64,000 nt of DNA from Vitis vinifera. Taxonomy: Eukaryota; Streptophyta; Magnoliopsida; Vitales; Vitaceae. Position numbers and translations under genes: made by a program. The stretch lies in NCBI RefSeq assembly GCF_030704535.1, contig NC_081806.1, positions 4,859,001 to 4,923,000 on the forward strand, in the 5' to 3' direction. Every line of letters starts with the position of its first letter. Within the stretch, counting starts at the first letter, position 1. The notes under the pieces are model-generated. The model saw only the letters and a list, made by a program, of their open reading frames with translations. It made no database searches and was not told the origin of the DNA. Positions 51,720-62,842 of the stretch are shown piece after piece.

Positions 51720-52034
51720 GGAAAATTCTACAGTACCACTTCGGTACCTACCCAAAAAACATTTTTGACCATTGGATGAAAATGGTTCAATCTGGACCGT
51801 CCAATTGATTTATATATTTTAAAAAAAATTAAAAATATATAAAAAAATAACAGCAAGTTGCCGGTCACCTGATTTCCCGCTTCTATCTTGCTTAATCTTG
51901 TCTAAAGACAAAAATTTATCTGATGGGTATTACACTTGACGCCTATTTTCAGAAAAGTGAGCTATTAGTTTGATGGGCATTACAACTTTCCCGGATTTTA
52001 GAGAGTTAAGCTTCAGCAATTTGAGTGTGGAGAG

Positions 52035-52202
52035 ATGCAATTTTCGGGTGAAATGAACATTTACAGAGAGAGTGAGCTGAGTGGGGATTTTGAAGGAGAA
52101 ATCAGCAAGAAAAGAATCAGGCGGGCTTTGGCGGATCCGAAACCAATCTCCCCCTGCAGGCAACTCTACCTACTCGCCCAGAACAGGTACTTCACTCGTT
52201 GA
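52035..52202 (+). other. Short ORF in MULE left arm, possible captured exon
   Basis: 55 codons from ATG 52035, with peptide-like text such as ISKKRIRRALADPKPISPC and RQLYLLAQNR. A GT at 52187-52188 could be a splice donor. The base composition is higher in GC than the rest of the element. I do not recognise the protein. It may be a host exon captured by the MULE or a chance frame. Confidence 0.3.
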
Positions 52203-52254
52203 AATGTCAAAAATTTCCGGCAATATTTCTGAGAAAGACTATATTTTTACCAAG

Positions 52255-52400
52255 TTTTTGGAAAATTTCCTGATATTTCCTACCAGTCCAGGCCACGCAC
52301 AAACATGATGCAGTAAAATTTTGGTATTTTTACTAATTTTTTTTTTTGGAAATTTCCCTATATTTCCTACCGGTCCAGGCCGCGCACAAGGATAGAAAAT
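52255..52400. repeat. Short direct duplication in MULE left arm
   Basis: GATATTTCCTACCAGTCCAG at about 52270 recurs as CTATATTTCCTACCGGTCCA at about 52350. CCACGCACAA / CCGCGCACAA follows each. The period is about 80 bp. Confidence 0.7.
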
Positions 52401-52846
52401 ATGTCCAATTTTTTTTAAAAAAACAAAAGATACTATATTTGGTAATCTGGTCATGATTTACCGGCAAAGGTTGTGTTTTTCAACCTGGCTAAAAAATCGT
52501 GGATTTAGGGTTCATGAAATCTAAATCGAATGGCACAAAAGCAAAAAAACACCTCAAACAGATCCAAAAATGGGGGATGGATTTTGTTGAGAAATGGGTA
52601 TTGAAAAAAAAAATGATAAAATGATTAGACTAGTACCTGCGAGGATTGAGAGTGGCGGCTGGAGCTTTGAGCTTTTTTAGGATTGAGAGTGGCCGGCTGG
52701 AGCTTTTTTAGGGATTCTTGATCTGAGGCTTTTTAGGGATTCTCGGTCTGGAGGAGAAAATGTCTTCTTTGACGCCCCATCCCCGAGTGTGAGAATCACT
52801 ACCATTAGTAAAATTAGGGCATTTTAGGAATTTATCTTTGTATATA

Positions 52847-54010
52847 AATAATTAATAATTATCCATTTATATTTTGATTAAATTACTACCATTAGTAATT
52901 ATCCATTTATATTTTGTTTAAATCATTACCAATAGTAATTATCCATATATTTTGATTAAATCTTTAGTATTGAACTTTCCAATTTTATTACTGATATTTT
53001 ATGAATTAAAAATAATTTGATAAGATAAATTATTAATAATTTTAATTATTTAAATATATTAATGTTAATAAAAAAAATTGTTATCACATATTTTTAAATA
53101 ATTAATAATTATCCATTTATATTTTGATTAAATCACTACCATTAGTAATTATCCATTTATATTTTGTTTAAATCATTACTAATAGTAATTATCCATTTAT
53201 ATTTTGATTAAATCTTTACCATTGAACTTTCGAATTTTATTACTGATATTTTATAAATTAAAAATAATTTGATAAGATATATTATTAATAATTTTAATTA
53301 TTTAAATACATTAATGTTAATAGAAAAAATTGTTATCACATATTTTTAATAAAATTTTAGAAATTAAATATCAAATAAAATATTTTATATAAATTAATTT
53401 TAATTTTCATTTAATATAATAAAATTCTAGACTTTTGAGTGTTATAAATAATAATACAACATGGATTTGAACCTAAATCTCAAATAAAATATTTTATATA
53501 AATTGAACTTTCGAATTTTATTACCGATATTTTATGAATTAAAATTAATTTAATAATATAAATTATTAATAATTTTAATTATTTAAATACATTAATGTTA
53601 ATAGAAAAAATTGTTATCACATATTTTTAATAAAATTTTAGAAATTAAATATCAAATAAAATATTTTATATAAATTAATTTTATTTTTCATTTAAAATAT
53701 AATAAAATTCTAGACTTTTGAGTGTTAGAAATAATAATGCAACATGGATTTGAACCTAAATCTCAAATAAAATATTTTATATAAATTAATTTTATTTTTC
53801 ATTTAAAATGTAATAAAATTCTAAACTTTTGAACCTTTTAGTGTTAAAAATAATAATGCAACATGGATTTGAACCTAAATCTCAAATAAAATATTTTATA
53901 TAAATTAATTTTATTTTTCATTTAAAATGTAATAAAATTTTAGACTTTTGAACCTTTTAGTGTTAGAAATAATAATGCAACATGGATTCGAACCTAAATC
54001 TCAAATAAAG
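52847..54010. repeat. Nested AT-rich tandem array in MULE
   Basis: A unit beginning ATTAATAATTATCCATTTAT repeats exactly 250 bp apart (52851 and 53101). Within it a ~43-bp sub-unit on TAATTATCCATTTATATTTT repeats. A GAACTTTCGAATTTTATTAC unit recurs near 53225 and 53505. A ~118-bp unit with AACATGGATTTGAACCTAAA then repeats to 54.01 kb. The array directly precedes the + strand coding region. Confidence 0.85.
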
Positions 54011-54240
54011 TACCTTGATATGATATAAAATACCATTTATTGGTGTTATATTGTTTATTTGAAATTATGAATGTTGACTTGTGTATAAAATAATAATAAA
54101 AATTTGAGGGACAATAAATGACCTTTTGTTTTTATAATTGTGTGTTTCTAATTAAAATTTCATTTGTTCAAATATTTAATTAAAGTATGAGTATATGTTA
54201 CTCATTAAAATTAAATTAAATTCTTTTGATCAGGTGCAAA

Positions 54241-54756
54241 ATGGTACAATTGAGGAGAACTAGGAAAGTACTAAGGGGTAATGGACCTTGGCCGCGTTTG
54301 GATACAATCTTGAACTACAAGAGGGACCCTAGCCATTCTACAAATGAACATGTGGATCATGTGGCTAATATGTTCAAACGTTTCGAAGAGGAATATATCT
54401 TAGAGTCAAACCGTAAAATGCATATTCTACAAATGTCATTAACAGAACCTGAGAAAAAAGTTCTTGAAAATATATGGGAATCCATTCAAGAAGGGTTTCA
54501 TGGTTTCACAAATAGGTCTTTTGATGACCTAGTAGCTATTTTCAAGGAACACTGGGAAACATGCTTCGTGAAGAATGCCATCAGACGAACAACAGTGCTT
54601 TCTATTTCTCCTAACTTGCGAAATGCAAGATTTTCAAATTCTAGTAGGCATAAAAATCTTAGAGGGTTATGGTTATTGAAAACAACTTCTAGAGTTATAG
54701 AAGACACTGTGTATAATCCTAACATTGTTTCTTTTAATTTCAAGGGAGAAGATTAG
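54241..54756 (+). CDS. Unrecognised ORF in MULE
   Basis: 171 codons from the first ATG, followed at once by a stop. A possible acceptor (TTTGATCAG) lies just before it, so it may be an internal or first exon. The product is basic, with no signal peptide or membrane segment. Phrases such as NGPWPRLDTILNYKRDPSH and FKRFEEEYILESN suggest a real, once-constrained protein, but I cannot name a family. It lies upstream of the ULP1-type exons on the same strand and could belong to that gene. Confidence 0.4.
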   Translation: MVQLRRTRKVLRGNGPWPRLDTILNYKRDPSHSTNEHVDHVANMFKRFEEEYILESNRKMHILQMSLTEPEKKVLENIWESIQEGFHGFTNRSFDDLVAIFKEHWETCFVKNAIRRTTVLSISPNLRNARFSNSSRHKNLRGLWLLKTTSRVIEDTVYNPNIVSFNFKGED

Positions 54757-54816
54757 TTTTCCTTCTATTTATTACATTTTTTTTATGTTTTGTACATAAC
54801 ATGTAAATAATTTGAT

Positions 54817-55200
54817 ATGCCAGACATGACATATATATTTATCTTGTTGATGTGGCATCTCTCACAAAAAAAATCTTTAGCTCGCATAACGTTATTACGT
54901 TGTATGCAAGATGATCTTATGATTGAGTATGAGGTATATCAAACTTCTCATGAAATGTGGGAAACGTTAAAAGAAAAGTATGGTGGACTTTCAGCTACGA
55001 AGCTTAGAGGACTTGTAATGAAATTTGGAAATTACAAAATGCGACTAAACCATACAATGAAACAAGATCCTAAGGAGATGAAAAGAATGATAAAAGAGCT
55101 TAAAACATTTGGACATTATTATATTTTAAAAAATTATAAATTAATTGATATAATTTTAAAAAATGTCTTTTTGCTATGCTATGTAAAAAAGACAAGATAA
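54817..55200 (+). pseudogene. Copia-type gag (UBN2) fragment
   Basis: The central residues (YEVYQTSHEMWETLKEKYGG, ATKLRGLVMKFGNYKMR, NHTMKQ, MIKELKTFGH) match the UBN2/gag region of plant Ty1/copia polyproteins. Only this part of gag is present, with no protease or RT beside it, so it is a truncated relic nested in the MULE. An AT-rich MITE-family segment follows at 55.20-55.33 kb. Confidence 0.75.
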
Positions 55201-55201
55201 A

Positions 55202-55330
55202 AAAAAAAGAAAAAGGATTTAAAGTAAATAAATTATTTTTATTTGATAATTTAAATTTATTTTAATTAGTTTAACTCATCGATCTAATGATTAAATAATG
55301 ATTAATATTTTTAGAAAAAAAACTCCATTT
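55202..55330. mobile_element. Fragment of the AT-rich MITE family inside the MULE
   Basis: AAATAAATTATTTTTATTTG and TTTAACTCATCGATCTAATG parallel the interior of the 39150-39474 element (TTTAACTCATCAATATAA). Only part of the element is present. Confidence 0.45.
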
Positions 55331-55577
55331 TGTTACAAATATTTTCAAACTCATTTTTGTCAAATTCAAAACTTAATTCTTATCGGTATGCTCACTATGT
55401 TGCAGGCTACACAGTTGCTTAATATAAGAGGAGTTTATCTTATTTTGAGCAGTCTTACTGCATCTTGACTTAGAAAGCCAAATATGTAAGATTTTATATT
55501 TGTCACTTAATTATTTGAATATAGTACATAGTTTTAATTAGTTGTAAATTACATTCATAATGTTGTGTTTTAAACAG

Positions 55578-56019
55578 GAGCAAACAATCATTTGAGGAGA
55601 ATGATCCCCCTTCAAACCCAAAACTTCCTATGGGTTCATGACTTTATTATTTGTAAGAATATATATACATATATAGTTAATTCATTTTGGATATTTATTC
55701 ATATGTTGAAAATATAATCATTTTTATGTGATGTTTTTTGCAGTCAAGAACAAGTACTCGCAAGAAAAAAAGATAACAAGGAATTGATAATAAATAATGA
55801 TGTAAGAAAAGAAATGAATATTTGCATAATATGTTTTTTAGTCAACTTTTATACTCTATATGATAACTAACTAATTTAATATTACAGTTGCGAAAAGAGA
55901 TTGGGAAAAAGTGGCAATCCCTTTCAAATAGAGAAAAAAAAGAGTTCATAGAGAAGTCTAAAAAATGCCCTCATGAATATATAAAACAAAAGGGTCAAAA
56001 CTCAAAAAATGCATCAAAG
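55578..56019 (+). pseudogene. Degenerate HMG-box-like exons
   Basis: The exon at 55888-56019 reads LRKEIGKKWQSLSNREKKEF then IEKSKKCPHEYIKQK. This matches helix 2 and helix 3 of an HMG box (GKKW, EKKEF). Two upstream pieces (about 55578-55660 and 55744-55799) could supply helix 1, but they need frame changes: a stop follows PKLPMGS, and the A7 run at 55765-55771 is one base short for the frame to continue. The HMG identification is by pattern only. Confidence 0.5.
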
Positions 56020-59000
56020 GTAAGAAATTCGAAATTTATGTTTTTAAATTATGATAATATTTCCTTTCAATTTAAAATATATATGCTTATGTATATTTAT
56101 GACTTCCAGTCATATCTTCACACGCGTTGTTCGCCTGATCGGGTGTATAAACTACTTCAACACTTGCAACCTAATCAAAAGGTCGTCATACAAGAAATAG
56201 GGTTTGGAGGTATTTTAGGATTACGATGTACTAAACTTGATCATAGTTTATGTCATTGGTTGGTAGAGAATTTTGACACTCTTTCATGCACATTAAGTGT
56301 GCATAACACTTCCATTAAATTATCCCCAATGGATGTTGAGTTAATTTTGGGCTTGAAGGCTAAGGGAGTGGAGGTAGATATAGAGAGATGCACAAGTAAA
56401 CGAAATGATTTATACAACATGTATTGTGATGGGAAGGGAAAATTGCCATTGTTGATGTTAGAAAACCAAATACGGCAAGAAAAGAAATGTGAGGATGAAT
56501 TTAAAATTCGTTTTGTATTATTTGTTTTGGGTGCCTTGTTATGTCCAACGATGAAAGTTAGTGTCAAGCCTTCCTTCCTCCATCTCCTTCAAGACACCGC
56601 ATCAATAAAGAAGATAAATTGGGCTCAAATAGTATTCTTCTTCCTTGTACGAGGCATAAACGACTTTAAATCCAAGAAACGAAGCAGTGGGATTTCTGGA
56701 TGTTTATTTTTTCTAATGGTAATACACTTTTAACAAAGTTGATATATTATGATATTTTTAACAATAATAGATTTGTGATATATTCAATTCTATACTTATT
56801 TTGGAATTTATTTCTTACAGATTTTCTACCTAGACCACATTTCCACAAAGAAGGGTATGAACTTACGTTTTAATGCATATAGCCCTCGTATAAATGAATG
56901 GGGAGATGATGAGGTTTCTAGAATGAAACGTAAAATCAAAACACTTGGAGGTTATGATAATCCAAAGGTAAGATACATTTACTAACTGAAAAACTTATTT
57001 GTTTATGTGATGTTGCAATTATAATAAAGTTTATGGATAAATTATAGGTCACGATATGGATTATAAAAATTGGGCAAAGTGTGGATATAGAGCAAAATAA
57101 TGGTGCGGAAAATGAAAATGATGAAAAAATGAAGGTGGTTGAGAAAGATGAGATAACAAGTGATCATAAAGATAATGATATGAGAAATGTAGAAGATGGT
57201 GATAAACAAGATGCAAAAGTTCATGAACAAGAAGAAGAAGGGCATAAGGTACTTTTTCATACTATATTTATATACATTAGTTTATTCATGTCAAACTTTT
57301 TTTTTCATGATATTGGAAATTTTTATTTGTTACTAGGTTGAAGAAAAAAGTTTGATGGGTATGGAGGAAGCTTTTGAGAAGTTGAAAAAATTTGTGCTAC
57401 AAACAAATGTTTCTAATATGGATGAAAGTTGTAAAGAATCAACTTTTAGAGAATTTGAAGAAAAATATATGGAATTGAAACGTTTGTTTTTTTCCTATAA
57501 GCAATGTTGTCGTAGAAGAGAGATTGAGTGAGAATGACTCATGTGGTGACATGGAGTTACATGTTTCTCCCATTGTCAACAATCAATGTCACGATGAAAA
57601 GGTATTTGCATATTATGAAGACCTAGTTTTTTACAAAGTTCTATATATATATATATACTAATGTTCAAATACGTGATAGGTTAATGTTGATGTTCCATAT
57701 GTTGAAAAACAAGAAGAACAACTAAGTTCATTGGTGGTGCTCCCACGTCAATTGAAGAAAACACGATCAACAATGGAACGCAAGCCTAGTAAATTCAAGG
57801 TGTCACCCTACATTCATCAATCCAATAAGATGCCAAAGCCTAAGAGATTCCCAAGCATAGTTGTTGGATCACAAAAGGTATTAAAGGTAATATGTTACTT
57901 CATTGGTGTAGTATTTTTTAAATACTTAATAATATAGTGAACGATAACTAATGTTTGTTAGAGATGTTTTCAATATAGATAATCCCCATGTCCATTTTGC
58001 CGAACGTGGAGGATTCACATTCCTTGAGTACACTTGAGTCTCTAGTTGTTGCTTATGTGTTTGATGTTTCATTGGACAAAAGGTGTGTAAACCAATTATT
58101 TTGACTATACTTTATGTATGTCATGTTTTAAAAATTATACTTATTAAATATCTTATATTTTGCAGTGAACTTCTTGTTAATTTTCAATATGAGCATGCAA
58201 GTCGAGCAGACTTCTTGACTTTAGGGCCTAGACAAGAATTACTCGATGTGGTGAGTAATACAAGGATAAACCCAATTCTTATTAATTCTATTACATAATT
58301 AACATTGTTAACTTTTTTGTGTTTCATTTTTAGATCATAAATGTATTTGCATGCAAACTTAATAGTTTTGAGAACAAATTCAAAGGAATACGACCTACCA
58401 GATGCTACTTACCCACCACATTTGCGGTATGTTCATCTATTATATTTCTTATTAAAGAAAAAAAAACCTAATAAATATTGTGATATATATATGTTTTTTT
58501 TTTTTTCATAGCAAATAATCTTACATGGTGGTCGAAATTTGGCAACTGCTACCAAGATGTTCACACATATTATCAAACACATGGATGAAATGAATGATTG
58601 CAATAAGGTACATATTTGAAGTTGGATGCATAGCATAGTTGTAAATAATTATCAATGCTAAAATGTGTGTTTTGTTTAGATATACATCCCGATGCACGAT
58701 ACATGTCCGGATCATTGGTATTTGTGTGTTATAAATCTTCATCAACATAATATTCATATATTGGATTCATTACCATCAATAGAAAGGGATGACATGCGAA
58801 CTTCATCTGTGAGAACTGTGGTATGTCTTATATTTTAATGAATTTTATTACTTTTTAATGTTAGTTGTTAAATAGCATGTTTTATTTTGCTAAAAAAATA
58901 TAACGATATGAATATTAGGTTGAAGAGTGTGCACATTTTTTTAATCTCAATGGGCATCTAAAGAATTTATCAAGTGTTCCCATTGAAAGACCTACATGGG

Positions 59001-59315
59001 TAGATGTGCAAGCCAATGGGTAAGCAAGCATAATTGTTTCTTCAAATATAATGTGTTCAAGATAATATTTGTATGTACTAACTAGATAAATGTTTGCTGA
59101 TTTCATTTGTTAGGTGGGATTGTGGAGTCCATGTCATTAATCATATGCGAAGATCCGATTTCATGTACTCAAGTTCAACCCCTTCCCATTGGGACTCTAC
59201 AGCTATAAGACACAAATTGGCAATCGAATTACTTCTTGATGATGAAAATAGTGAGAAAGTTATAATATTAGATAAAGTTCAGAATCATGCAAAAATAAAG
59301 AGAAAAAGAGTATAG
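55888..59315 (+). CDS. ULP1/SENP-type cysteine protease gene carried by MULE
   Basis: Exons with consistent GT/AG phases: 55888-56019, 56110-56718, 56821-56967, 57048-57248, 57337-57600, 57680-57886, 57979-58082, 58166-58250, 58334-58426, 58512-58607, 58680-58820, 58919-59019, 59114-59315. The first part is a ~200-residue domain (HTRCSPDRVYKLLQHLQPNQ, LSPMDVELILGLKAKGVEVD) also found in plant transposon ULP proteins, then an acidic Lys/Glu-rich linker. The last ~250 residues are a C48 protease domain with the catalytic set intact: His in DHWYLCVIN, Asp in HILDSL, Gln in VQANG, Cys in WDCGVHV. ULP1 enzymes process or remove SUMO. The frame breaks in exon 57337-57600 at a T7 run (57487-57493) that is one base too long, so the copy as written would not give one protein. 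The true 5' end is unknown. Confidence 0.72.
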
Positions 59316-59556
59316 AATACAATCAAGAGTTGAAATTTTTTTTTTGTACATAATTTTTTGCATTGTAGTACAACTCATTGGTTATGATATGTAGAACTTG
59401 CTCCCGAAATTCCAGATGTAAAGTGGTTTATGGTGACCTACATTGAAAATATTTACAATTATACATAATATTTTGAAAGAAAATCCATATGATTAAATAC
59501 TAAATGTTAAGGAACTTCTGTCAATATATAGATATATGATATGTGGTGTAAATAAT

Positions 59557-62161
59557 TTATTCTATGACTCTTACTTGGTTTGTGAAGTAATTTGGTGGAT
59601 GTAACCCGAGCCATGAATCATTTAAGCTCGTTTCTGGATTCTGAAATGTGCCAAGTGTTGTCTGTAATATGATTTAATTTTTCAATTACTCTAATAAGTA
59701 ATATTTTTCACATCATAATAAAAATTACTTAAAAAATGTTAAACTTACGTTTTGAGAAAATTCATTTGTCCCGTGTCTTGATCCACCTTCCATGTTGTGA
59801 TTTAGTAATGAATGCATGTCCCCCTGTATTAATATAAAGAATTCAATTTTTTATTTCAACCAATTTAACCAAATAAAAATAACTATAAAGTGAATAATTA
59901 ATGAATTTAGTGAATGTGTGTTTGAACATACCATATCTTCAATTGAATCTTCAATGTTGATAAATGCATTGTGAGTGTTGACGAACTCTGGGCATTTTCG
60001 AACAGTGTGTCCTACTTTCTTACATTTCCCACAATGCCTTGGTTTTTTAAATTTGTCTTTTAAGTTACCCGGATTACCTTTCGTCTTCACAATGATAGGA
60101 TCTCGAACATGGTGTTTTGTAGCTTTCAAATCTTCTCGTTCACTTTCTTCCACTGAATTTTTACAAAGTTCTTCCATTTGAAAAGTGAGTCTTTGTATTT
60201 CACATCTAGCCTCTTTAAAAGCTTTTTCCGATTGAGATGCGAAATAAGACATCCGTGAGCACATAGAGCTGAGTGCACCATATCGTATGATGTTAGTCGC
60301 ATCACCTTGACTTTCATTGTCATGATGAACTTGGACCGTTTCCTTTGCTAACTTAGACCACCTTTTCATAATACAAGTCTCAGGTATTTCTTCAAGGTGT
60401 TCTATCTTCATTACAACAATCATGTGGGGACATGGAAAACCAACTGACTCAAACATCATACAAGTACATTTCATAGACCGATCACTATTACCATAACATA
60501 CTTTCCAAATCTTGTCAGGGCTTCTAAACTTGGTCAATGTATGGACACGATAACCTCCATGATTTTCTGTACTAACAGAGAAAAACAATTCTGCATTCTT
60601 CATCTCATTCCTAAATTTTAGAAAAGATTGCCTTGTGAAAACAGTCCCTGCATATTTCTCAACTGCATAGAGTTTGGTTGTTAGAACAGCTGAAGAATGG
60701 TGTGTCTCAAACTCTGCCTTTGCCTCATTATGACGAATATGTGAGAGTGCTCTATCAAAATGCTTGACAAACTCAAACAACTTCAAACGAGTTTTAAGGA
60801 AATGATTCAAGTATGCATTCATGCTCTCACACCTTTGTGTGCTTTTCATACCAGCAAAGAAATGCCCCCTTAAATAAGCCTCCGCCCATCTAGAACGCTT
60901 AGCATATATATCTGTCACCCACTTATGTCCATGAAGATTAAACATTTCCAACATGTCATTCCATGCACATTCAAATTCTTCAACGGTGCCTTCCATGAAC
61001 ATGCACTTAGAAAAATGATTAGTAAAATCTTTGACATGGACATTAGTGAATGCATTGCGTTGAATATGCCAAGCACATAATCGATGACAAGAGTCTGGAA
61101 ATATCCTCTTGATGGCTTTACGCATTGCTTTATCCCCATCAGTAATAACAGAAAGAGGCTTCTTGTTATTCATTGCGTCCAAAAAAGTCTCCAAGACCCA
61201 AGTATAAGTGCTAACACTCTCATCTACCAATAATGCAGATCCAAACACTATAGTTTGATGGTGATGGTTAATGCCAACTAATATGACCAACGGTTTTTTA
61301 TAAGCATTAGTCCGATAAGTTGTATCAAATGCTAATACATCTCCAAAACAACTGTAATCCAATTTACTAGTAGAATCTGCCCAAAACAGGTTTGCTAGAT
61401 GGTTGTCTTCATCAACATTGTACTTGTAATAAAATGATGGATCCATTTCAGACTTTCCACACAAATAAGCCAAAGCACCCTCTGCATCACCATCTCTTAG
61501 ATGAACTCTACGATCAGCATCAACATGGTTATATAGATCTTTTTTTTGTGAAGCCAACATTATTATATCCACCTGATTGTTGCACCATGTAATCCATAAT
61601 TTGGCTAGTTCCTATGCCAACACCTCGCATTGCATTCAATTGAGCTTTATCTGCATTTTTAATGACCTTATGGGATCGAAGGAATTGGACATTTTTTTGT
61701 TCCACCAAAGGATGATTATGATCAACCATAAACTCTTTCACAACCCACTTGTTCATTTGTTTGTTAAACCCAATCCGAAATGTTGCTTCACAACCAACTC
61801 GAGTTACTGCCTTAGGTTCTCGTTTTCGATTTTCATTCTCTAAACACACTCTATGTCGATATCCTTCTTTCGAACAAACCCACTTACGAGATACTATATT
61901 TTGATTTTTATCTCGTTTTACATCATCCTTTCTAACACTGAATCCGGTAACTTTAGCAAATAAATTATAAAATTCTTCTGCCTCATCTACTGAGCTAAAC
62001 TCCATCTTCCATATATCTTCAACAGTTAAATCATTAAAAATATTGTCCGAAACTAGAATGGCCTCTTCATCAGACTCAGTTTTAACAATGCTATCATATT
62101 GGTAATCAAAGTCTTCATCGTTCAAATCAATGATAAATTCCTTTTCTTTGCCTTTGTCCAT
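59557..62161 (-). CDS. MULE transposase, FAR1/FHY3-related (mudrA-like)
   Basis: Main exon 59932-62161, then exons 59749-59823 and 59557-59661, in phase with GT/AG borders; about 800 aa if the frameshift is ignored. From the N-terminus: acidic start (MDKGKEKEFIIDLNDEDFD), FAR1 DNA-binding domain (FYNLFAKVTGFSVRKDD, WVCSKEGYRH, CEATFRI, DHNHPL), MULE DDE domain (FDTTYRTNAY, TDGDKAMRKA, CHRLCAWHIQ, glutamate in CESMNAYLNHF), SWIM zinc finger (CTCMMFESVGFPCPHM), and a CX2CX4HX4C knuckle (CGKCKKVGHTVRKC). All catalytic and metal-binding residues are present. A T8 run at 61540-61547 (A8 on the coding strand) is one base longer than the frame allows and splits it into two overlapping frames. The gene converges on the ULP1-type gene with only 241 bp between stop codons. 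Confidence 0.88.
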
Positions 62162-62219
62162 CGTATCTATGAAGAAACTGAAATATAAAAGATAGAGTAG
62201 TTAGAAAATTACATTATCT

Positions 62220-62842
62220 AGTTCGTACCCTCCCTTAGAAAGTTCGTACCCTCCCTTAGAAAGTTCGTACCCTCCCTTAGAAAGTTCGTACCCACCCTTA
62301 GAAAGTTCGTACCCTCCCTCCCTTAGAAAGTTCGTACCCTCCCTTAGAAAGTTCGTACCCTCCCTTAGAAAGTTCGTACCCACCCTTAGAAAGTTCGTAC
62401 CCACCCTTAGAAAGTTCGTACCCTCCCTTAGAAAGTTCGTACCCTCCCTTAGAAAGTTCGTACCCACCCTTAGAAAGTTCGTACCCTCCCTTAGAAAGTT
62501 CGTACCCACCCTTAGAAAGTTCGTACCCTCCCTTAGAAAGTTCGTACCCACCCTTAGACCTTCCCTTAGAAAGTTCGTACCCACCCTTAGAAAGTTCGTA
62601 TCCTCCCTTAGAAAGTTCATACCCACCCTTAGAAAGTTCGTACCCTCCCTTAGAAAGTTCGTACCCTCCCTTAGAAAGTTCGTACCCACCCTTAGAAAGT
62701 TCGTACCCTCCCTTAGAAAGTTCGTACCCTCCCTTAGAAAGTTCGTACCCACCCTTACAAAGTTCGTACCCTCCCTTAGAAAGTTCGTACCCTCCCTTAG
62801 AAAGTTCGTACCCTCACTTAGAAAGTTCGTATCCTCTCTTAC
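62220..62842. repeat. 21-bp minisatellite upstream of the transposase
   Basis: About 30 head-to-tail copies of AGTTCGTACCCTCCCTTAGA+A. Two main variants differ by T or A in CCCTCCC/CCCACCC. Two copies have small insertions or losses (near 62310 and 62556). It starts 59 bp upstream of the transposase ATG. Because 21 is divisible by 3, the array stays open and yields a spurious 183-codon frame. Confidence 0.97.

Noticed and set aside
62201..62752. 183-codon open frame with GTNFLRE/VGTNFLR repeats
   Set aside because: It is the translation of the 21-bp minisatellite. A repeat length divisible by three keeps the frame open. There is no independent evidence of coding.
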